A DNA stretch of 64,000 nucleotides from Candidatus Krumholzibacteriota bacterium (GTDB lineage: Bacteria > Krumholzibacteriota > Krumholzibacteriia > LZORAL124-64-63), in the NCBI GenBank assembly GCA_022711765.1, contig JAKLEB010000002.1, positions 1 through 64,000 on the forward strand, given 5' to 3'. Shown one piece after another: positions 24,340 to 33,079 of this stretch (position 1 is its first letter; each line of letters starts with the position of its first letter). The notes under the pieces were generated by a model that had not been told where the DNA came from, made no database searches, and worked only from the letters and a program-made list of their open reading frames with translations. The translations under genes were made by a program, and so were the position numbers.

Positions 24340-26760
24340 CTACTCGATCATGACCTGGCCCAGGAAGATCCACGGCGGCGAGTCCGGCGCCCACGGCCAC
24401 CGCGGCGGGTCGCGGCGCTGCTCGAGCCGCAGGCGGACGTAGCGGGCGACCACGTCGCGGCCGGCGCTCGCCTCGAGGGTCTCGAGCACGCGCGCCATGA
24501 CCTGCGGCGCCGCGCGCCCGCGGTCCTCGCCCAGCGGCGACCATTCGGCGCCGTCCCGCGACGTTGCGAAGACGATGCGTTCGGGCGCGTAGATCAGGGC
24601 GCCGCCGGCGTGCAGGCAGACGGCGGCGGCCCTGCGGAACGTGCGATCCTCGCCGAGATCGATCACGACCTCGGCGTCGGGGCCCTCCCACGCGAGCCAG
24701 CGGCCGTCGCGGTAATCCCCGCCGGGCAGGATCCCGCTGGTCACGGGATGCGCCGCGCGCGCCTCGTACTTGTCCGACGGTTCCGGCGCGACCGCGGCCG
24801 GGCGGCCGACCGCGAGGTTGCGGTCGAGCTCGATCCGCTGCGGGGCGCCCCAGGGGCGGCCGTCGATCTCGAGCCGCGCCTCGATCACGCCCGGCTGCTC
24901 TCGCCAGGCCGCGCCGCCGGCCGACTCGCGGCGGTCGGCCCCGTCGATCGTGAAGACGACGACCGCCTCGCCGTCCGGTCGGCGCGCATCGGCCTGCCAG
25001 GCGAGGAGCCAACCTTCGCGGTCCTCGTCCCAGGCGGCCGTGAGCGTGAGCGGCCGGCCCTCGTAACCGCGCTGAACGCCGAGCCGGTCGAGCCGCTGGT
25101 AGTGCCGCCCGAGGCGGCGCCAGAGATCCGTCAGGTCGCGGCCGACCACGGCCGGATCCTTCACGTCAGGCCCGGCGAGGTCGGCCCGGGGCGGGCGCGG
25201 CGACCACAGCACCTCGCTCATCGCGCAGAGGCGGGGGAAGAGACGCTCGTCGACCACGGCCTGGGGCGCGTGCTCGGTCCACAGGTTCATCTCGCCCCCG
25301 AGGACGCGCCGGGCCTCGTCCGCGGTGAGCTCCGGGGGCACTGGCTCGTAGGCGTAGACCGCCGCGAGGTCGATCGAGCCGAGGTCGTAGTCGAAGTACG
25401 CGTGACTCGTCGGCGAGACCACAGTGTCGTGCCCCTGCCGCGCGGCCGCGACCGCTCCGGCGAAGCCGCGCCAGCTCTGGACCGTGGCGCCGGGAGCGAG
25501 GCCGCCCTCGAGGATCTCGTCCCAGCCGATGAGCCGGCGACCGCGCGCGGCGAGCCAGCGCTCCACCCGGCGGATGAACCAGCTCTGGAGCTCGTGCTCG
25601 TCCGCGAGCCCCTCGGCGCGGATCCGCTCCTGGCAGCGCGGGCACTCGCGCCACCGGGCCTTCGGGCACTCGTCCCCGCCGACGTGGATGAACTCGGATG
25701 GGAAGATGGCGAGGACCTCGCCGAGCACCTCCCAGAGGAACGCGAAGGTCGCCTCGCTGCCGGCGCAGAACACGTCGGGCCACACGCCCCAGCAGGGCTG
25801 CACCGCGAGCGTGTCGCCTCGACACCCCAGCTCGGGATAGGCCGCGAGCGCGGCCTGGCTGTGCCCGGGCATCTCGATCTCGGGCACCACCGTGATCCCG
25901 CGCGCGGCGGCGTAGGCGACGACGTGCCGCGCCTCGTCCTGCGTGTAGAAGCCGCCGTAGCGGACGCCGTCCTGATCCGCGCGCCAGGCCCCGACCTCGG
26001 CGAGGCGCGGCCGAGCGGCGATCGCGAGCCGCCAGGCCTGGTCTTCGGTGAGGTGCCAGTGCAGGCGGTTGAGCTTGTGCAGGGACATCAGGTCGATCAC
26101 GCGCTCGATGGTCGAGACGTCCATGAAGTGGCGGCAGCAGTCCAAAAGAACGCCGCGCCAGCCGAAGCGGGGCTCGTCGGCGATGCGGACGCAGGGGATG
26201 GACAGCGCCGCGGGCAACGCGAGGTCCGCGGATCGCGGCGGCGCCGCCGGCTGCGGCACGAGGTTGCCGGCCGGATAGACGCAGCCGGAGGGAGCGGGGC
26301 AGAGCATCCCGTCCGGCCGCCCGGGATCTGGGACGACCGGCGCGAGCGGCGTCTCGACCGCGACGGGCAGGAGCTGGCGCAGGGTCTGCAGGCCCCACAC
26401 GAGCCCGTCGGGGCCGCCGGCCCGCAGGACCACGCCGTCAGGCAGGACGTCGAGGGTATAGGCCTCTGCGCCCGCGCGAGGGAGACGGCCGAGGAAGATC
26501 GAGCCCGGCGCGGGACCTTCCGCCTCGCGCACCGGCAGCTCGAGTCCGGCGCCCAGGCGGAGCAGGTCGAGCAGCAAGACGGCGCGGGCGGCGAACTCCG
26601 CCTGACCGGCCTCGATCAGCACCGGCGTGGCGGCGGTCACCGTGAAGACACCGTTGGCGGCCGCGAGCGAGCGCGGTCGCGGGACCAGGGCGGGCGTCGG
26701 GGCGGTCATGGCGGAAGTCACGCTCCCCATGAGTAGGAGGACCAGGCACAGCGAACGCAT
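24340..26760 (-). CDS. GH20 beta-N-acetylhexosaminidase
   Basis: 806 residues with a signal peptide (about 1-20). An N-terminal GH20b-type alpha/beta domain is followed by the GH20 barrel, with WHLTEDQAWRLAI, VVPEIEMPGHSQAALAAYPE, and the catalytic Asp363-Glu364 pair in HVGGDECPK. A C-terminal beta domain of about 200 residues (from roughly 600) resembles the F5/8-type or Ig-like carbohydrate-binding appendages common in this family. It releases terminal beta-linked GlcNAc or GalNAc. It starts 1 bp after the stop of the GH38-like gene, so the two are in one operon. Four Cys in the GGDECPKARWRECPRCQE segment could bind metal. Confidence 0.93.
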   Translation of the reverse strand: MRSLCLVLLLMGSVTSAMTAPTPALVPRPRSLAAANGVFTVTAATPVLIEAGQAEFAARAVLLLDLLRLGAGLELPVREAEGPAPGSIFLGRLPRAGAEAYTLDVLPDGVVLRAGGPDGLVWGLQTLRQLLPVAVETPLAPVVPDPGRPDGMLCPAPSGCVYPAGNLVPQPAAPPRSADLALPAALSIPCVRIADEPRFGWRGVLLDCCRHFMDVSTIERVIDLMSLHKLNRLHWHLTEDQAWRLAIAARPRLAEVGAWRADQDGVRYGGFYTQDEARHVVAYAAARGITVVPEIEMPGHSQAALAAYPELGCRGDTLAVQPCWGVWPDVFCAGSEATFAFLWEVLGEVLAIFPSEFIHVGGDECPKARWRECPRCQERIRAEGLADEHELQSWFIRRVERWLAARGRRLIGWDEILEGGLAPGATVQSWRGFAGAVAAARQGHDTVVSPTSHAYFDYDLGSIDLAAVYAYEPVPPELTADEARRVLGGEMNLWTEHAPQAVVDERLFPRLCAMSEVLWSPRPPRADLAGPDVKDPAVVGRDLTDLWRRLGRHYQRLDRLGVQRGYEGRPLTLTAAWDEDREGWLLAWQADARRPDGEAVVVFTIDGADRRESAGGAAWREQPGVIEARLEIDGRPWGAPQRIELDRNLAVGRPAAVAPEPSDKYEARAAHPVTSGILPGGDYRDGRWLAWEGPDAEVVIDLGEDRTFRRAAAVCLHAGGALIYAPERIVFATSRDGAEWSPLGEDRGRAAPQVMARVLETLEASAGRDVVARYVRLRLEQRRDPPRWPWAPDSPPWIFLGQVMIE

Positions 26761-26761
26761 C

Positions 26762-29107
26762 TCACGCTCCCAGGCGGAAAGCTCTCAGGCCGTGCTGCAG
26801 CGCGAGGCAACGGTCGCGCGCCGTCGCCGGGCTCGCAAGGTCGGGGCCCCAGCTCAGGCGGAACCGGAACTCGTGGAAGCCGCCGACGTCGGCGGCGAAG
26901 TTGGTCTCCCAGAAGGTGGTCGCGACCCAGGCGTACAGGTGTTCGGGCCGCGCCGGCAGGCGGGGATCGCCCATCAACAGCCGCGGCCCGCTGCGCAGGG
27001 GACCCAACCACAGCAGCGGCGAGTCGAGGCAGGCGACGGCGAGACCGCCGTCGGGGCCGCACCAGGCGAAGCCTTCCTGCAGGCAGGTCCAGTCCGTGAG
27101 GGTGCCGGGCAACTGGTCGCGCCAGGGCCGGATCGCGGCGCCGGCCTTGAAGGCCCAGAGGTCGCGCGCCCCCGGCCAGACCAGCGGCAGCGGCAGGTAG
27201 ACATTCACGGGGTCCCAGGTGCCGGGGTGGTGCAGGCGCACCGACGCCTCGAGCGCCGGCGCCGCCCGTTCGACGGCCAGCTCGACCTCGCACCACGACA
27301 GGCCGGCGCCCTCGTAGCGCAGCAGCTGGCGCACCGAGACCGGGCCCGCGCCGAGGACGCGGCCGCCGGTGCAGCGCGCCGCCTCGCGGATCTCGTCCGG
27401 GCCCTTGCGGTCGAGTCCCATCGCGCCGCGGACGCGAGCCTGGTCGTCAGGGCCGCCGGCCGGCGTGCGCTCGAAGATCGGGGCGAACGCCGCGTGCGGC
27501 GCCTCCGGATGGAGCAACGCGCGGTCGCCCGTCGCGATCGCCGTGATCCCCGGCCCGCGGCGCCACGACACGCTCAGCGAATCGACGACCAGCGCGCCCG
27601 TGTCGGTCCACGGGAGCGGTTCAGGATCCGGTTGCGGCCGGCCCGCGACCGGGAGCAGCTCGAGCTCGCGTTCCTCGCCGGGCGCGAGGGCGAGCGGCGT
27701 GTCGAAGGCCATCCCGCGCGGCACGGGCCGGCGTTGCCACGGATGCAGCGTCGAGGCGGCGGCGTCGCGTACGCGGACCGGCCCGTCGAGGTGACGCTCG
27801 CGGTACTCGAAGTGCTCGACGACGAGCGGCGCGACGGCGGCGACCGGCACGGCGAGCGGGTTCACGACCCGGAATCGCAGGGGCCGATCGGGCGTGGGAG
27901 CGCCGCCGCCGAGCGCGGTGAACGCGGCATCGAGACGCGCGGCCGCCGTGTCGAGCGCGACGGCTGCGTGGGCGCGCTTGCGGGCGGCGATCCGCTGCAC
28001 GAGCTCGTGCCACGGCGCGGTCACGCTGTCGCTGTGGCTGAACGTGTGTTCCGCGTAGAGACCGAGCTGCGTCTCGAGGTCGACAAGGTCGCCGGCGGGC
28101 AGTTCCGGGTGCCGGGCGCGAAGCGCGCGCAGCCAGATCCAGTCGCGCTGGGCCTGCCGAAAGAGCCGCGTCGCCACGGGCTCGCTCGCCAGGCCGTCGC
28201 TCCACCAGTCGGGCCAGTCGCCGCGGTAGACCGGCAGGCCCGCGGCGCCGGCCGCGCGCACGCGGCCGAAGAACGCGTCGAGCGTGGCCAGCTCGACCCG
28301 GCACAGGTTGCCGTGCACGCGGCTCCACCGGGCGGCCGCGGCGGCGATGGCCGGCGACGGCGGCGCGTTGTCCGAGCGCAGGCCGCTGATCGCGACCGGG
28401 ATGACGTCGTGCGCATATCCCACCTCGCGGAGCCGCGCCAGGTAGCGGGGGATGCGCCGCTCGGCCACGGTCCAGGGGTCGTGGAAGATTAGGTCGGCGT
28501 CGCAATCGTCCTTGGTCAGGTAGCTCGAGACGGCGCCCGGAGCGAGACCCAGCTCGTTGCCGAAGTGGTAGTGCTCGCCCGACCACACGAGCAGCCGCCG
28601 CTCGTCGGGCGCCTCCCACCAGAAGCCAACCTGCTGGTGGCCCAGCGGGTACATCCCGTGATGGGTGTGGATGCAGGTGAAGAGGTTCTCGACGCCGGCG
28701 TCCAGCAGCGCGGTCCCGAAGCCCCACGAATACCCGTTGATGTCGGCGGTCATGGCCGACCGGATCGGCAGGCCGGTCTCGCGGGCGAAGGCGGCGGCGC
28801 GGCCGGTCAGCGCGGCCAGCAGCGGCTGGTCCGCCAGCTCGTTCAGGTTGAGCCAGCTCGCGGACAGTCCGATCCGGCCCGCCGCGACCGCGTCGAGGAA
28901 CCGGGCGCGCTCGGCCTCGCCCGCGTCCGCGAGGAAGCGCTCGACGGCATGGAAGGTCTCGCCTTGCCAGCGAAACGTCGGGTCGGCGGCGATCGCGGCG
29001 AGCGCCTGGCGCAGGTACGCTCCGTGCCAGCGGTCGACCACGCCCTGGGGGTCGGTGTAGCCGAGGTCGGTGTGGCTGTGATGGATCAACAGGAGGGTGG
29101 GGGGCAT
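26762..29107 (-). CDS. GH38-like (DUF5054) alpha-mannosidase-related protein
   Basis: 781 residues, no signal peptide. It begins MPPTLLLIHHSHTDLGYTDP; the HxHxDxGYT motif at 10-18 binds zinc in family GH38. A second motif, MTADINGYSWGFGTAL, holds the expected nucleophile Asp, and YAEHTFSHSDSV resembles another active-site region. The protein matches the DUF5054/GH38-like group, whose substrates are mostly undefined. It is the first gene of the operon and its SD (GAGGAG) is strong. Absence of a signal peptide implies cytoplasmic action on a small imported oligosaccharide, while GH20 and CBM9 act outside. Confidence 0.85.
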   Translation of the reverse strand: MPPTLLLIHHSHTDLGYTDPQGVVDRWHGAYLRQALAAIAADPTFRWQGETFHAVERFLADAGEAERARFLDAVAAGRIGLSASWLNLNELADQPLLAALTGRAAAFARETGLPIRSAMTADINGYSWGFGTALLDAGVENLFTCIHTHHGMYPLGHQQVGFWWEAPDERRLLVWSGEHYHFGNELGLAPGAVSSYLTKDDCDADLIFHDPWTVAERRIPRYLARLREVGYAHDVIPVAISGLRSDNAPPSPAIAAAAARWSRVHGNLCRVELATLDAFFGRVRAAGAAGLPVYRGDWPDWWSDGLASEPVATRLFRQAQRDWIWLRALRARHPELPAGDLVDLETQLGLYAEHTFSHSDSVTAPWHELVQRIAARKRAHAAVALDTAAARLDAAFTALGGGAPTPDRPLRFRVVNPLAVPVAAVAPLVVEHFEYRERHLDGPVRVRDAAASTLHPWQRRPVPRGMAFDTPLALAPGEERELELLPVAGRPQPDPEPLPWTDTGALVVDSLSVSWRRGPGITAIATGDRALLHPEAPHAAFAPIFERTPAGGPDDQARVRGAMGLDRKGPDEIREAARCTGGRVLGAGPVSVRQLLRYEGAGLSWCEVELAVERAAPALEASVRLHHPGTWDPVNVYLPLPLVWPGARDLWAFKAGAAIRPWRDQLPGTLTDWTCLQEGFAWCGPDGGLAVACLDSPLLWLGPLRSGPRLLMGDPRLPARPEHLYAWVATTFWETNFAADVGGFHEFRFRLSWGPDLASPATARDRCLALQHGLRAFRLGA

Positions 29108-29285
29108 CGGAGCTCCTCGGTGGGTGTCCGCGGCGAGCTTACCGAGGCGGCGCGGATCCGGCCAACGGGAATTGCAAACGGGACGCCGGGCGCGCGACGC
29201 GACTTGCGCCGGACCCGCAGGTGCGATACATACGAGCTGTCCGGACGACGTTCGCGCCGGACGTCACTCCGAGGAGCGCGAGGCC

Positions 29286-30074
29286 ATCAATCCCTACTTC
29301 CCGTCCGACACCTACGACACGCCCGCCGATCAGCGGCGCGATCTCCTCGACCGCCTGTGCCTCGGCGGGTCCGCCTGGTTCTACGCGCTGCTGGCGCGCG
29401 AGGTGCTCTCGGCGCGCGCGCTCTCCCTCGCCGGCGCCTACGACGACGCGACCTGGGCGCGCAGCTCGCGCCGCGTCATGACGATCCTCGAGCGCTGCGG
29501 CGCCCGCTTCCACATCTCGGGCCTCGACAACCTGCGCCGCCTCGCCGGCAGCCCGGTCGTGTTCGTCGGCAACCACATGAGCACCGTCGAGACCATGGTC
29601 TTCCCCTGCATCATCGCGCCGTTCATGCGCGTGACCTTCGTCGTGAAGAAGAGCCTGGAGACGATGCCGATCTTCGGCCCGGTCATGCGTTCGCGCCGGC
29701 CGATCACGGTCGGCCGCGAGAGCGCCCGCCAGGACATGCAGAAGGTGCTCGCCGAGGGCGTCCAGAAGCTCGGCGACGGGATCTCGCTGATCCTCTTCCC
29801 GCAGTCGACCCGGCAGGACCGCTTCGCCCCTGAAGCCTTCAACTCGCTCGGCGTGAAGCTCGCCAAGCGCGCCGGCGTGAAGGCGGTCCCGGTCGCTGTC
29901 CGGACAGACTTCTGGAGCAATGGCCGCTTGCTGAAGGACCTCGGCCCGTTGCGACGATCGCGACCGATCCACATGCGCTTCGGCGAACCGCTCGCGATCG
30001 CCGGCAACGGGCGCGAGGAGCACCAGGCCATCGTCGACTTCATCGAGTCGCACCTGCGCGCCTGGGGCTGTTGA
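29286..30074 (+). CDS. Lysophospholipid acyltransferase (PlsC-like), variant motifs
   Basis: About 262 residues. The reading frame is open from 29097, but recognisable sequence starts at NPYFPSDTYDTPADQRRDLL. I place the start at the ATC (29286) after GAGGAG because homologues begin near here; GTG or TTG starts further up (29097, 29124, 29172) are possible. Acyltransferase motifs are VGNHMSTVETMVF (HX4E instead of HX4D), ITVGRESARQDM and LFPQSTRQDRFAPEAF (instead of FPEGTRS), then VPVAVRTDFW. This FPQSTR-type subgroup is known among bacterial acyltransferases. It probably esterifies a lysophosphatidic acid or related lipid. It is divergent from the GH38 operon. Confidence 0.82.
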   Translation: MNPYFPSDTYDTPADQRRDLLDRLCLGGSAWFYALLAREVLSARALSLAGAYDDATWARSSRRVMTILERCGARFHISGLDNLRRLAGSPVVFVGNHMSTVETMVFPCIIAPFMRVTFVVKKSLETMPIFGPVMRSRRPITVGRESARQDMQKVLAEGVQKLGDGISLILFPQSTRQDRFAPEAFNSLGVKLAKRAGVKAVPVAVRTDFWSNGRLLKDLGPLRRSRPIHMRFGEPLAIAGNGREEHQAIVDFIESHLRAWGC

Positions 30075-30416
30075 GCGGAGGGCGCCGATCTCGCCGGCGG
30101 GGGCGCCGGCGAGCAGAACGAGCCGAAAAACGCTCGGAACAGTGCGGGGCGCGGTCGGGGAATCGCCTGAACGAATTGTGTAGAAACAGCACAAAAAGAC
30201 ATAATCTGCCGGACGGTTCCGACCTGCCTCCGATGTCCGCAGTCCGTGGTCCTAGTTCGTATCAACTTCAAATGCAAGTACTTGCACTTCAGGGCTTCCA
30301 GTCCGCCCGCGGATCGGGTATGATCAATGCCATCGCTGCCAGCCGCCAGGCGACCTGGCGGCACTCGCCCGGACAGCATTCGTGGCACGCAACCAAGACG
30401 GCGACGGGGGACAAAA
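30075..30416. promoter_or_regulatory. Regulatory region with a 14-bp perfect palindrome and two promoter candidates
   Basis: TGCAAGT-ACTTGCA (30273-30286) is a perfect palindrome, a likely operator for a dimeric regulator. Candidate -10 elements are CATAAT (30200-30205, with TTGTGT 18 bp upstream) and TATGAT (30319-30324). The palindrome lies between them. This 342-bp region precedes only the PNPFNP protein gene at 30417. Confidence 0.5.
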
Positions 30417-31532
30417 ATGAGGGATAATATACTTTTTCTGCTGATCGTGCTGGTGCTCCTCGCGGCCGGCGCGACGAACGCCGAGGTCTGGGGCGTCAAG
30501 ACTCCGGCGTCGACGACGGAGCCGCCGTCCGTCCTGTTCCGCTTCGCGGAGGACGGAAGCGACCTGGCGATCGTCGGCCCGGTGACCGTGGCCGGCGATT
30601 CGGTGGTGGTCGACGGTCTCGGGATCCGCGAGGACGGCCTGCTGTGCGGCTTCGTCCTGGTCATGGCGACCTCCCAACTCGTCATCATCGATCCCGCCAC
30701 CGCAGTCGCGACCCCCGTCGGCGAGCCGCTCGCCTTCCGGCGGATCCGCGGCGCCGCGTTCACGACGGCGGGCGTGCTGATGGCCATCGATGTCGAGTTC
30801 GATGCGCTGCTGTCGATCGACCCCGCGACCGGCCTCGAGACCGCGCCCGCGGTGCCTCTGACCCTGGACGGCCAGCCCTTCGTGCCCGGCTCGAGCTGCG
30901 ACCTCGCGATCGACCAGGCCGGCCTCGCGATGGTCACGGCGGGCGAGCTCGACGTGTACACGCTCGACCTGACGACCGGCGCGCTCACGCTGCTGTACGT
31001 GGACTCCCTGCCCGGCGAGGACGGCAGCCTGGTCTCGGGCGCCGGCTTCGCGATCGGCGAGACGGACGACGCCTCGCTCTACCTGTTCGACGTCAATCGC
31101 GATGACGACATCTACTCGTACCACATCGACGAGAACTACGCGCGCCAGCTCGTTTACGCCGACATCCTCGCCGAGTTCAATGCGGGCCGGGGCGACCTCG
31201 CCTCCCGCGCGACCGGCCAGGTGTCGGGGGTCGGGGGCGCGGTCGTCGCGGCGGTCCGGATGCTGCCGAACAGCCCGAATCCGTTCAATCCGCGCACGAC
31301 GCTCAACTTCGAGCTGGCGCGGCCCGGAACGGTCGATCTTCGGGTGTACGACGTCGCCGGGCGGCTGGTCCGCGTGCTGCGCGACGCCGGGGCGGCCTTG
31401 CCGGCCGGACGGCACCAGGTCGACTGGGACGGCGCGGACGACGGCGGGCGGCGCCTGCCGTCCGGTGTCTACGTCGCCCGGCTCGTCGCCTCGGGCGAGT
31501 CCACGGCTCGGACGGTGACGCTCGTGGAATGA
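30417..31532 (+). CDS. Secreted protein with a FlgD-like (PNPFNP) C-terminal domain
   Basis: 371 residues. Signal peptide of about 22 residues (LFLLIVLVLLAAGATNAEV), a 255-residue beta-rich central domain, and a FlgD-like C-terminal domain containing PNSPNPFNPRTTLNFELARP and ending with RRLPSGVYVARLVASGES. The middle part has repeated short strands (VVDGLGIREDGLLCGFVL, IDPATGLETAP, LDLTTGALTLLYVD) suggesting a propeller-like fold. Binding target is unknown. The ATG at 30417 has GGGGGAC upstream. It carries the PNPFNP domain and not the SW-tail. Confidence 0.85.
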   Translation: MRDNILFLLIVLVLLAAGATNAEVWGVKTPASTTEPPSVLFRFAEDGSDLAIVGPVTVAGDSVVVDGLGIREDGLLCGFVLVMATSQLVIIDPATAVATPVGEPLAFRRIRGAAFTTAGVLMAIDVEFDALLSIDPATGLETAPAVPLTLDGQPFVPGSSCDLAIDQAGLAMVTAGELDVYTLDLTTGALTLLYVDSLPGEDGSLVSGAGFAIGETDDASLYLFDVNRDDDIYSYHIDENYARQLVYADILAEFNAGRGDLASRATGQVSGVGGAVVAAVRMLPNSPNPFNPRTTLNFELARPGTVDLRVYDVAGRLVRVLRDAGAALPAGRHQVDWDGADDGGRRLPSGVYVARLVASGESTARTVTLVE

Positions 31533-31587
31533 CGGGATGAGGGGTCGGGGTTGACCGCGGGGGGCCGCGGCGGCAAACTGCGGCCCC

Positions 31588-32484
31588 ATGACCCCCAGGC
31601 TGCGCAGCGATCTGCTCCTGATCCTGGCCGGCGCCATCTGGGGCCTGGCCTTCGTGGCGCAGCGCGTCGCCATGGACCACACCGGCCCGTTGACCTTCAA
31701 CGGCGTCCGCTTCGCGATCGGCGCGGCGGCGCTGACGCCGCTCTTGCGCGTGCTCAGCCGGCGGCTCGGTCCCGGCGCGACTCGCCCCGCGAGCTGGCGA
31801 GTCGACCTTCGCCGCGGCCTCGTGCTCGGCCTCTTCCTCACCGGCGGCGCGACCCTGCAGCAGATGGGCATGGTCCACACCACCGCGGGCAAGGCCGGCT
31901 TCATCACCGGGCTCTACGTGGTGCTCGTGCCGATCCTCGGCCTTCTCGCCGGCGAGCGGACCCGCCGGCCGACCTGGCTCGGCGCCCTGCTCGCCGTCGC
32001 CGGACTCTACCTGCTGTCGATCACCAGCCGCCTCGAGATGGCGCGGGGCGACCTCCTGGTCCTGGCCGGCGCGTTCTTCTGGGCGGTCCACGTGCTCCTG
32101 GTCGCGCGCTGGGCGCCGCGGACCGAGCCGGTCCGCCTCGCTGCGCTGCAGTTCACCGCCTGCGCGCTGGCGAGCCTCGCCGGCGCCCTCCTGTTCGAGC
32201 AGCCGACGTGGGCGGGAATCCTCGCCGCGCGCTGGCCCATCCTCTATGCCGGCGTGCTGTCGACCGGGGTCGCCTACACCCTGCAGGTCGTGGCCCAGCG
32301 GCATGCGCCGCCCGCCCACGCGGCGATCATCCTCTCGCTGGAAGCCGTGTTCGCGGTGCTGGGCGGGATGGCGATCCTGGGCGAGTCGCTCTCCGCGCGC
32401 GGATTCGCGGGCTGCGCGCTCATGCTGGCCGGCATGATCCTCTCCCAGGTCGCGCTGGGGCCCCGCCGGCGCCCGGCGCCCTGA
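31588..32484 (+). CDS. EamA/DMT-family transporter
   Basis: 298 residues with ten predicted membrane spans arranged as two EamA repeats of five. The first repeat opens LLLILAGAIWGLAFVAQRVA and the second GDLLVLAGAFFWAVHVLLVA; both repeats have the conserved GxxW/F start and a late EAVFAVLGGMAILGESLS in the second. These are drug/metabolite exporters or permeases; the substrate cannot be predicted. The start ATG has no strong SD, and the 55 bp to the previous gene hold no obvious promoter. Confidence 0.9.
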   Translation: MTPRLRSDLLLILAGAIWGLAFVAQRVAMDHTGPLTFNGVRFAIGAAALTPLLRVLSRRLGPGATRPASWRVDLRRGLVLGLFLTGGATLQQMGMVHTTAGKAGFITGLYVVLVPILGLLAGERTRRPTWLGALLAVAGLYLLSITSRLEMARGDLLVLAGAFFWAVHVLLVARWAPRTEPVRLAALQFTACALASLAGALLFEQPTWAGILAARWPILYAGVLSTGVAYTLQVVAQRHAPPAHAAIILSLEAVFAVLGGMAILGESLSARGFAGCALMLAGMILSQVALGPRRRPAP

Positions 32485-32734
32485 GATCGGTCCAGACCCT
32501 GGCCACCAGCGCGGTCGCGGCGTCCGGAATCCGGTCATCCCCGCAGGTGCCGGCCTCGGCGGGCACCGGCAGCGTCCGGCCGAGAAAGCGCTGGCAGGGA
32601 ATGATTTCAACGAAAGATCAGACCGGTTGCGATCGGGCACGGCGGCTGCTCAGGTGAGCGCGCGAACAGGAACCACGACGACCGGCGCCACGTGTCCCCC
32701 CCATGGCGCCGGTTCCGGCAGGAGGCAGGGACCG

Positions 32735-32932
32735 ATGACCAGCACCTTGGACCAGCCGACCAGGAACCACCGCGCCGAGCACTTCGATCGCCTGCAGCTG
32801 GCGCTCGAGGAAGGGTTGCGCTCCATCAACGCCGCGCGTTCGCCCGAGGAGGCCGAACAGGCTCGTTTGCGGGCGCGCCGCCGTCTGGATGAGTTGAACC
32901 AGGAGTTCGAGCGCACCGTGGGGAGCGCCTAG
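32735..32932 (+). CDS. Small hypothetical protein, 65 residues, mostly alpha-helical
   Basis: The likely start is the ATG at 32735 after GGAGGCAGGGA; the upstream extension of the frame looks non-coding. Sequence: a short polar start (MTSTLDQPTRNHRAEHFDRL) and two charged helices (LQLALEEGLRSINAARSPEE and QARLRARRRLDELNQEFERT). It has no signal peptide and could be a small coiled-coil protein. I do not recognise it. A strong terminator follows at 32957-32987. Confidence 0.6.
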   Translation: MTSTLDQPTRNHRAEHFDRLQLALEEGLRSINAARSPEEAEQARLRARRRLDELNQEFERTVGSA

Positions 32933-32956
32933 TCCCTGAGGTCGGTGGCTGACGTC

Positions 32957-32987
32957 CGGCGCCGCCCCCACCGGGCGGCGCCGTTTT
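32957..32987 (+). terminator. Rho-independent terminator
   Basis: CGGCGCCGCCC and GGGCGGCGCCG form a perfect 11-bp stem with a 5-nt loop, followed by TTTT, 24 bp after the small ORF. This is the most convincing terminator in the window. Confidence 0.8.
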
Positions 32988-33079
32988 CGTGCCCGCCGCG
33001 CAACCATCGCCGCCGCGCTGCGTACCGATCAGCCGGCGCATTCCGGCGCCCGGCCAGCCCAGCCCGGGGGAGGGGAATC

